Translations under genes and position numbers: made by a program
Notes under the pieces: model-generated
Database searches by the model: none
Told to the model about the DNA's origin: nothing
Seen by the model: only the letters and a program-made list of their open reading frames with translations
Assembly: GCF_900102105.1 (NCBI RefSeq)
Contig: NZ_FNBB01000009.1
Location: forward strand, 156,252 to 220,251
Direction: 5' to 3'
Length of the DNA: 64,000 nt
Origin: Agrobacterium pusense
Lineage (GTDB): Bacteria > Pseudomonadota > Alphaproteobacteria > Rhizobiales > Rhizobiaceae
In this document: positions 59,169-64,000 of the stretch, piece after piece
How the letters are laid out: the number at the start of each line of letters is the position of its first letter
Numbering within the stretch: the stretch's first letter is position 1

Positions 59169-60955
59169 TGGCTAACACCACATGGTATGGCGACGGCACG
59201 GCAACCGTCGCTGTCGGCTCTCGCATTGTGACTGGAACGGATACCGGCTGGCTGACGGAAGTTGCTGGCCTGACCCCGATCAAGGTCGGTGATAAGTTCG
59301 GCATCCACGTTGGCCGCCCGATCGTTATCGAGCAGATCATAAGCGACACGGAACTGCTGCTTGCCGATGATTGGCCTGGGCCCGCGCAGACTGATGGGCC
59401 TTACAAGGTCGAGCTGACCTCGCCGACGATTGCCGCAGTCGAGGCTATGCGTCGGCTGCTGGCTTCGTTGTCGAATGGCAATCTCGACAGCCTGTCTGAA
59501 ATCTCGGTCGGCACGGATGACATTCCGATTGGTATTGGACCGGGCGTCTTCGGGACGATCAACAAGGCGGCGCTGGTTCAAGGCGTCCAGTATGACACTT
59601 GGGTGGCGAACCTTGCGGGCAGGGCTGCTTACAATGGCGCTGCCGCTGGCTTCTCCGTTCTCGTCATCGATATCGGTGATGGTCGGTCGGCGCTCTACTT
59701 CAAAAACTCCGCAACGTCGGGTGACTGGAGTGCGCCGTCTTATGTGACTGGTCCTGTCGGTCCTGCCGGCGTCAATCAGCGCGGCAACTACAGCGCGGGC
59801 ACGGCCTATGCGATCCGCGATATCGTGCAGTATGGCGGGTCAACGTGGATCGCCAAGATTGCCACGACTGGAAACGCGCCGCCGACGCTTCCGACGACTG
59901 AGAACACGCAATGGCTGCTGTTCGCTCGCTCCGGCACGGCTGGCGTGGTGGATCGCGGCACATATAGCGGCGCAACTGCATATGAGGCGAACGACGTCGT
60001 TCTCAATAATGGCTCGACGTGGCTTGCGCTCCAGCCGACCACCGGCAACGCACCGCCTGTGTTGCCGGTCGAAAGCAACGCCTACTGGCGGCTGCTGGCT
60101 CGTAAGGGGACGGATGGCTCGGGGACTGGTGATGTCGTTGGGCCTGCTGGGGCAATTAACAACGCAATTGCCACGTTTGCAGACACCACGGGTAAACTGA
60201 TCAAGGCGAGCACGCCTGCGGAGGCTGGCATCCCTATTGCCGGTTACATCTCGCCAGGGGCTAACCTCGCCAATAACGTTGCTGACGCCACAAATGACTT
60301 GGACTTCCCGGCTTGCGTAGTCGCTAGTTCTGCGGCTTCGCCAATCATGATGACGCACTCCGCTGGAACTGCACAGCTCGACGTGGCTTACGGCTCGGGC
60401 AATGGTGGCCGATTCGATACTGCTATTTCGGACGGCACGTGGCACTGCTTTATTATCAGCAACGGGACAACCGTATCGCGCGGTTTCTCCAAGTCGCTCG
60501 ATCCTACCACGCAGCCAAACTATCCGGCGGGATTCACACATTACAGACGCGTAGCGTCATGGATTAGGGTTGGCGGTTCTCTGGCTCAAATAAAGCAGCG
60601 AGGAGATGAATTTCTGTATGTGACGCCCGTTGGCGATAAAACTGGAGTTACAGCACTTACTAATGTGCTTTTATCTCTATCTGTTCCGACGGGGATATCA
60701 GTACAAGCTTTGTTGCGAATTTCATTCGTGGTGGGCTCTGGCGGGTTCATGCTGGCGCAGGGTGGTGATGGTGACTATGCCACCGTAAACAATGTGCTTG
60801 GCAGATCTGATGCCGGCGGCAACGCTATACCCTTTATAAGAGGCCTATTCACGAACGTATCCGGACAAATCAGATATTCTCTTTCTGTATCCGGAACAGT
60901 AACTGAAAACAACGTTTTAACGGTCGGATGGGTAGACACTCGGGGAAGGACATAA
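59168..60955 (+). CDS. Tail fiber with duplicated carbohydrate-binding-like modules
   Basis: 595 residues. The N-terminal part (TTWYGDGTATVAVGSRIVTG) is a fiber-attachment domain. A GPVGPAGVNQ collagen-like joint is followed by two similar modules, about residues 203-252 (RGNYSAGTAYAIRDIVQYGG) and 260-312 (RGTYSGATAYEANDVVLNNG). These carry the Trp pattern of chitin-binding type-3/12-like modules common in fibers. The last 280 residues are a beta-rich tip, somewhat AT-richer toward the end. It is likely the receptor-binding fiber. Confidence 0.85.
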   Translation: MANTTWYGDGTATVAVGSRIVTGTDTGWLTEVAGLTPIKVGDKFGIHVGRPIVIEQIISDTELLLADDWPGPAQTDGPYKVELTSPTIAAVEAMRRLLASLSNGNLDSLSEISVGTDDIPIGIGPGVFGTINKAALVQGVQYDTWVANLAGRAAYNGAAAGFSVLVIDIGDGRSALYFKNSATSGDWSAPSYVTGPVGPAGVNQRGNYSAGTAYAIRDIVQYGGSTWIAKIATTGNAPPTLPTTENTQWLLFARSGTAGVVDRGTYSGATAYEANDVVLNNGSTWLALQPTTGNAPPVLPVESNAYWRLLARKGTDGSGTGDVVGPAGAINNAIATFADTTGKLIKASTPAEAGIPIAGYISPGANLANNVADATNDLDFPACVVASSAASPIMMTHSAGTAQLDVAYGSGNGGRFDTAISDGTWHCFIISNGTTVSRGFSKSLDPTTQPNYPAGFTHYRRVASWIRVGGSLAQIKQRGDEFLYVTPVGDKTGVTALTNVLLSLSVPTGISVQALLRISFVVGSGGFMLAQGGDGDYATVNNVLGRSDAGGNAIPFIRGLFTNVSGQIRYSLSVSGTVTENNVLTVGWVDTRGRT

Positions 60956-60956
60956 G

Positions 60957-61352
60957 ATGAATATTTTCGTCCAAATATCAGAAGGGGCTATCGTCGGTAT
61001 TTATGCAAACTTCCAGGAAGGTTTTGCAGAAGAGCCAATGGATGATAGCGACCCCGAAGTCATCGCCTTCCTCAACCCGGTCACCATCACCGACTACGAA
61101 AACGCCATCCAGAACCTCGTCGATGAAACTGCCCGCGAGAAGCAGTTCCGCGACGGCGTAACACTTGCCTCCTACATCGGATCAACAAAGCCGAAATGGG
61201 CGGCAGAGGCGCAGGCCTTCGTCGCATGGCGGGATAACGTCTGGTTCTACGCTTACGGCGAGTTGGCCAAGGTTCAAGCCGGCGAGCGGCCACAGCCGAC
61301 CGTCGAGCAGTTCCTTACGGAAATCGCTCCCATCGCTTGGCCGCTGTCTTAA
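60957..61352 (+). CDS. Tail fiber assembly-like protein
   Basis: 131 residues following the fiber gene by one base. A short beta start (NIFVQISEGAIVGIYANFQE) is followed by a helical region (DYENAIQNLVDETAREKQFR) that resembles fiber-assembly chaperones, with a KWAAEAQAFVAWRDNVWFYA segment and PTVEQFLTEIAPIAWP at the end. Assignment is by place and pattern. Confidence 0.65.
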   Translation: MNIFVQISEGAIVGIYANFQEGFAEEPMDDSDPEVIAFLNPVTITDYENAIQNLVDETAREKQFRDGVTLASYIGSTKPKWAAEAQAFVAWRDNVWFYAYGELAKVQAGERPQPTVEQFLTEIAPIAWPLS

Positions 61353-61377
61353 CCAGACGCTGTCCCAGCATCGGCGG

Positions 61378-61686
61378 TCAATCAGCGTTTCGATACAAGA
61401 TGTGCGGACGTATCACGCGATTATTGCCGCCGGATTCCGGCTGGCGTGGTTGTTCGCCCCGCCAATCTCTACGATCGTCGCGTCGCTCTCTGTGTTCACG
61501 GCGATCCCGCCAATCCCTGCGATCATAGTCACGGTAATAGCGGTCCCTGTAGTAGCGATCCCTATCGTAGGAGCGATAGTAAACGCCTGACGAATAATAG
61601 CCGCCAGAGCGATACCCGCTGTCATCAACGCATCCGCTGAGAATGCCGACAGATACGAGCGCAACTGCTGCGGTCAGAAGCTTCAT
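61378..61686 (-). CDS. Lipoprotein read against the late operon (moron candidate)
   Basis: 102 residues. MKLLTAAVALVSVGILSGCV is a lipoprotein signal, lipobox ILSGC. The mature part has a Gly/Ser/Tyr stretch and a low-complexity Arg/Asp/Tyr array (repeats of RDRYYRD, then RRDWRDRRE). It stands between the fiber-assembly and endolysin genes on the opposite strand. Expression from the lysogen and an outer-membrane surface role (for example receptor masking) fit known lysogenic-conversion lipoproteins, but this is inference. Similar low-complexity lipoproteins also exist in host chromosomes. Confidence 0.7.
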   Translation of the reverse strand: MKLLTAAVALVSVGILSGCVDDSGYRSGGYYSSGVYYRSYDRDRYYRDRYYRDYDRRDWRDRREHRERRDDRRDWRGEQPRQPESGGNNRVIRPHILYRNAD

Positions 61687-61931
61687 GATGTCATCTCCCA
61701 TTGAGGCACTCAAACGTGCGTCGGTGCCTTCGGTTCCATGAACACGAGAATGCTTAGTCAGACCTGAACCGTCAGTGAATGATCTGGTGCCCGCGATACG
61801 AATCAAAAAGACCCGCGCAACGAGGGGGACGGGTGTGCGCGGGTCTTTAAACCATGAATTGGGGACATGGCGCCGTCTAAACGCGCCGACCGACCGAACG
61901 TTCCCAACAATACCCAAACTAGGACAACCAA

Positions 61932-62858
61932 ATGCCAATCACCAAAATCTCCACGCAGGGGAGGGCTTTCGTGCGCCTGCATGAGGGCAATCCGCTTACC
62001 GCCTATCTCGATCCTGTCGGGGTGCCGACGATCGGAACCGGCTTTACGATGCGCAGCGATTCCGTGCGACGCGAGCTTGCCAAAATCGGCATCACCAAGC
62101 TCGTGCCAGGCAAGACCAAGATCACGGCCGCGCAAAGCGATGCCATCCTCGATGCCGTGCTTGCCGTTGAATACGTGCCCGCTGTTGTTGCCGGTTCTCC
62201 CGCCGACCGCAAGCAGCACGAGCTCGACGCGGCTACTTCTGTCACCTTCAATCTCGGCGTCGGCGCCATGAAGTGGACATGGGCCGAATACTGGCGCAAA
62301 GGCCAGATCAAAAAGGCCGCCGCTCATCTCGCGGCCAATTACAACACGGCGAAAGGCAAGAAGCTGCCGGGGCTCGTACGCCGCCGCAAAGAAGAGGCCC
62401 TGCTTTTTGAGAAGGGTATCTACACCGGCGTAGCTAGCGCGACGAAGGAAGCCACCACCGAGCCGCCTGAGCAGCCTGATCCAATTGTGAAGGAAGCGCA
62501 GGAGCTGCTGACGGCGGCTGGCCTCAATCCCGGCGCTATCGACGGCTGGATGGGCGAGAAGACCAAGGCCGCAGTGATTGCTTACCAGAAGGCGCATCCA
62601 CACCTGATCGCCGATGGAATCATCGGCCCCGCCACGCTCGCGCAACTTCGCCGTGACGCATCTGCGGCAAGGGAAGCCGTAACGAAGGGTGTTGGCTCAG
62701 CTGCAAGCTCAGGCTTGTTAGCCTTTGTCGCCGGCCTTCCTTGGGGGTGGATCGTTGCCGGCGTCGCTGTCGCTGCTGTTGCCTATGTCGCTTATCGCAA
62801 TCGCGATGTCATCGCTCGCCGGTGGAACAGTTGGCGCGGCAAGGAGGTGGTGGTTTGA
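61932..62858 (+). CDS. Endolysin: GH24 lysozyme with peptidoglycan-binding and membrane segment
   Basis: 308 residues. GH24 catalytic triad spacing equals T4 lysozyme: Glu18 in RLHEGNPLTAYLDPVG, Asp27, Thr33 in VGVPTIGTG. A helical lobe to about residue 165 completes the domain. A Pro/Glu linker and a peptidoglycan-binding-1 domain (AQELLTAAGLNPGAIDGWMG ... DGIIGPATLAQLRRD, about 178-240) follow. A C-terminal hydrophobic stretch (SGLLAFVAGLPWGWIVAGVA onward) is a membrane anchor. There is no N-terminal signal. It degrades peptidoglycan at lysis. A strong AAGGAGGTGG at its 3' end serves the next gene. Confidence 0.93.
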   Translation: MPITKISTQGRAFVRLHEGNPLTAYLDPVGVPTIGTGFTMRSDSVRRELAKIGITKLVPGKTKITAAQSDAILDAVLAVEYVPAVVAGSPADRKQHELDAATSVTFNLGVGAMKWTWAEYWRKGQIKKAAAHLAANYNTAKGKKLPGLVRRRKEEALLFEKGIYTGVASATKEATTEPPEQPDPIVKEAQELLTAAGLNPGAIDGWMGEKTKAAVIAYQKAHPHLIADGIIGPATLAQLRRDASAAREAVTKGVGSAASSGLLAFVAGLPWGWIVAGVAVAAVAYVAYRNRDVIARRWNSWRGKEVVV

Positions 62859-63094
62859 TCCTCTTGTGGGCGAAATTAAAAGGCTACCTAGCCGCAATCG
62901 GTACGGCGCTCGCGATTCTCGCGGGCGTCTTTTTGTATGGCCAAAGGGCAGGGCGCTCCGCGGCAAAAGACGAACAGGCCGCAGCTAACGCCAAGGCCAT
63001 CAAGAAGGCCGGGGATGTCGAAAATGAAATCAGGAATCTGGATGACGCTGGCGTTGATGACGCTCTTGGCAAGTGGATGCGCGACAAGCGGTAG
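62855..63094 (+). CDS. Inner-membrane spanin (Rz-like)
   Basis: 79 residues from a TTG directly after AAGGAGGTGG and overlapping the endolysin stop. It is a single N-terminal membrane segment (AAIGTALAILAGVFLYGQRA) followed by a charged helical ectodomain (AAKDEQAAANAKAIKKAGDV). That layout is of the i-spanin. A second frame with a lipoprotein signal is nested inside its 3' half, the Rz/Rz1 arrangement. Together they would fuse the two membranes at lysis. Confidence 0.8.
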   Translation: MILLWAKLKGYLAAIGTALAILAGVFLYGQRAGRSAAKDEQAAANAKAIKKAGDVENEIRNLDDAGVDDALGKWMRDKR

Positions 63095-63215
63095 CTACTG
63101 CGACATCGCCCGGCCGGTGCGCCCCTCCCTCGATGACCAGATGACGCCGGAAACGAAGCGGCAAATCCTCGCTGAAAACGAGAAGCTGCAGAAGCTGTGC
63201 GGGGTGAAGCCATGA
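63015..63215 (+). CDS. Outer-membrane spanin lipoprotein (Rz1-like), nested in Rz-like gene
   Basis: 66 residues from the ATG at 63015 in the +1 frame relative to the Rz-like gene, overlapping it by 80 bases. The signal MSKMKSGIWMTLALMTLLAS ends in the lipobox LLASGC, followed by a short mature part with SYCDIARPVRPSLDDQMT. It has a Pro-containing stretch and a helical end, as o-spanins do. Nested or overlapping o-spanin genes are a known lambda-type feature. It is followed at once by a small membrane gene. Confidence 0.8.
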   Translation: MSKMKSGIWMTLALMTLLASGCATSGSYCDIARPVRPSLDDQMTPETKRQILAENEKLQKLCGVKP

Positions 63216-63556
63216 CCGGCGCCGAAATCATGGGTGCCGTTGGCTTCTTCGTGCTGGTGTTCGGCTTTATCTTCGGCCTGTGGAAGTACGTTGACGCGAA
63301 GATCGGCGCGGCAAAGACGGAGGCATTTGCAGCGGCGTCAGCTGCGTCGGCGATGGCGTCACTGGCGCGAGAGGAGCTTGCTGCCCATAGGCTGCACGTG
63401 GCCGAAACGTATGTTTCCAAGTCCGGCCTTCGGGAGCAGACGGAGCAGATCATGGGAGCGATTGGAGCCGTGAAGGATGCGGTCGACAAAATGACTATGC
63501 GCGTCGACAGGATCGTTGAAAATCAGTCGAAGCCGCGGACGACGCGAAACCCATAA
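63212..63556 (+). CDS. Small membrane protein, holin candidate
   Basis: 114 residues from the ATG overlapping the previous stop. One hydrophobic segment near the N-terminus (GAVGFFVLVFGFIFGLWKYV) is followed by a long charged helix (AASAMASLAREELAAHRLHV) and a basic tail. A single-span protein beside the spanins and endolysin fits a class III-like holin or regulator. No known holin family is recognised, and no other holin gene is seen. Confidence 0.55.
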   Translation: MTGAEIMGAVGFFVLVFGFIFGLWKYVDAKIGAAKTEAFAAASAASAMASLAREELAAHRLHVAETYVSKSGLREQTEQIMGAIGAVKDAVDKMTMRVDRIVENQSKPRTTRNP

Positions 63557-63584
63557 AACAGCGTCGCAAAGAGCCAAAGTAAAA

Positions 63585-63617
63585 GGCCTGCCCACCACTG
63601 GAGGTAGCAAGCAGGCC
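63585..63617 (+). terminator. Hairpin after the lysis cassette
   Basis: GGCCTGC (63585-63591) and GCAGGCC (63611-63617) form a perfect 7-bp stem with a 19-base loop, 28 bases after the last lysis gene. There is no U-run. A second hairpin, CCTCCTCG (63727-63734) with CGAGGAGG (63749-63756), follows. Between 63557 and 63918 no gene is apparent and no tRNA is seen. These probably end the late transcript. Confidence 0.5.
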
Positions 63618-63861
63618 CGATTAAGCCCCTCCCACAGGAGCGAATGTATTCAAACACTACCTTGTCGCGAGATCAAGGTGGCGGAACGCTATTTTAAGCT
63701 TGCGTTGGTTGGAGGGTGTTGCCCGTCCTCCTCGACCCAGGGCCGGGCCGAGGAGGGTGACTGGGATCACTAGCGAAAGCCTCTCGGCTGTGGATCTTCG
63801 CCAGAACATCGAGGAAGATAATACAATCTTTTGATGTGTATGTCTTGGAGATTCTTCAAGC

Positions 63862-63891
63862 AAAAAAAAGCCCCGGCATTTCTGCCGAGGC
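63862..63891 (-). terminator. Rho-independent terminator of the porin gene
   Basis: On the minus strand the 9-bp stem GCCTCGGCA/TGCCGGGGC (one G-U pair) with a GAAA loop is followed by a run of eight U. It lies about 27 bases after the porin stop and reads away from it. This is the strongest terminator in the phage-right region. Confidence 0.9.
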
Positions 63892-63918
63892 TTCCGTCAC
63901 TGACAATGTCAGATCAGA

Positions 63919-64000
63919 TTAGAACGAACGCTGCAGACGGATGAAGCCGTTTACGTCGTCGTCAACGTTGTCGACGTCGAGGTAGTTAACTGCAACCTTC
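63919..64000 (-). CDS. Outer-membrane porin, RopA/Omp2b-like (C-terminal end only)
   Basis: Only the last 27 residues are in the window: KVAVNYLDVDNVDDDVNGFI followed by RLQRSF and the stop. The alternating pattern and the terminal Phe are those of an outer-membrane beta-barrel, and the 'GFIRLQRSF' end is typical of rhizobial/Brucella porins. It forms a diffusion channel. It lies just past the lysis genes and is convergent with them. As the tRNA end of the prophage has not yet appeared, it may be phage-borne. Confidence 0.8.
   Translation of the reverse strand, partial: KVAVNYLDVDNVDDDVNGFIRLQRSF

Larger units (their letters stand above)
32413..64000. mobile_element. Siphovirus-type prophage (left end at tRNA-Arg; right end beyond window)
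   Basis: A contiguous phage genome runs from the tRNA fragment at 32413: integrase, regulators, early operon, accessory block, HNH/terminase, HK97-type head genes, GTA/lambda-like tail genes, fiber and lysis genes. All head and tail modules are intact, so it may be functional. The host tRNA 3' piece is at the left end on the minus strand, so the reconstituted tRNA must be at the right end. None is visible up to 64000, hence the element probably continues past the window. Excision or activity cannot be judged from sequence. Confidence 0.9.

Noticed and set aside
63557..63861. Right attachment site of the prophage just after the lysis genes
   Set aside because: No copy of the tRNA-Arg core or any tRNA arm was found there, although host-like porin sequence follows.

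Overview
The window looks like part of an alphaproteobacterial chromosome from the Rhizobiaceae, most likely Agrobacterium. The reasons are the high GC coding sequence, the urease, reductive-pyrimidine and exopolysaccharide gene neighbourhood, palindromic intergenic repeats of the kind described in rhizobia (RIME-like), and a porin C-terminus of the rhizobial RopA type. The genus is inferred from sequence character and remembered gene order, not from a database search.

Bases 1-7.2 kb hold the 3' part of ureG, a metallo-beta-lactamase-fold hydrolase, a Crp/Fnr-family regulator and a two-gene RND efflux system. Bases 7.6-15.5 kb hold a minus-strand operon for pyrimidine uptake and reductive catabolism: substrate-binding protein, two permeases, ATPase, NUDIX hydrolase, dihydropyrimidinase and an M20 amidohydrolase. 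A RutR-like TetR regulator is divergent from it, and a near-perfect RutR-type operator lies between them. Bases 15.6-18.8 kb carry small housekeeping genes (DUF2325, DUF423, truncated hemoglobin, phosphohexomutase). Bases 19-29.7 kb form a surface-polysaccharide cluster: a Wzz/GumC-type protein, a WecG/TagA glycosyltransferase, two GT2 enzymes, a Tat-exported GH10 glycanase, a DxD glycosyltransferase-like protein, a GNAT-like protein and an O-antigen-ligase/polymerase-like membrane protein. A chemoreceptor follows at 30.2-32.1 kb.

From 32.4 kb to the end the window is a siphovirus-type prophage (HK97-like head, GTA/lambda-like tail). Its left end is a 3' fragment of tRNA-Arg(CCG) on the minus strand. 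Integrase arm-site-like repeats and a tyrosine integrase follow. An Arc-type regulator is divergent from an excisionase-like gene, with a 19-bp palindrome between them. The early operon is a chain of about a dozen small genes in which almost every stop codon overlaps the next start, and it includes an RNase HI. A GC-rich, non-coding, highly structured stretch (40.06-40.37 kb) separates the early operon from an accessory block (40.4-43.1 kb) that contains a minus-strand protein with a HEPN-like RX6H motif. HNH endonuclease, terminase, portal, protease, capsid, connector and tail genes follow, with a tail-chaperone -1 frameshift at an A AAA AAA heptamer. The tape measure, tail tip, fiber and a lysis cassette (endolysin, nested Rz/Rz1-like spanins, membrane protein) complete it. 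Two exported small proteins, one of them a lipoprotein, are read against the late genes and look like lysogenic-conversion 'morons'.

Because the left end carries the 3' part of the tRNA gene, the intact tRNA must lie at the right end of the element. It is not seen before base 64000, so the porin gene entering from the right edge is probably still inside the element. This arrangement recalls phage-borne porins of enterobacterial prophages, but confirming it needs sequence beyond the window.
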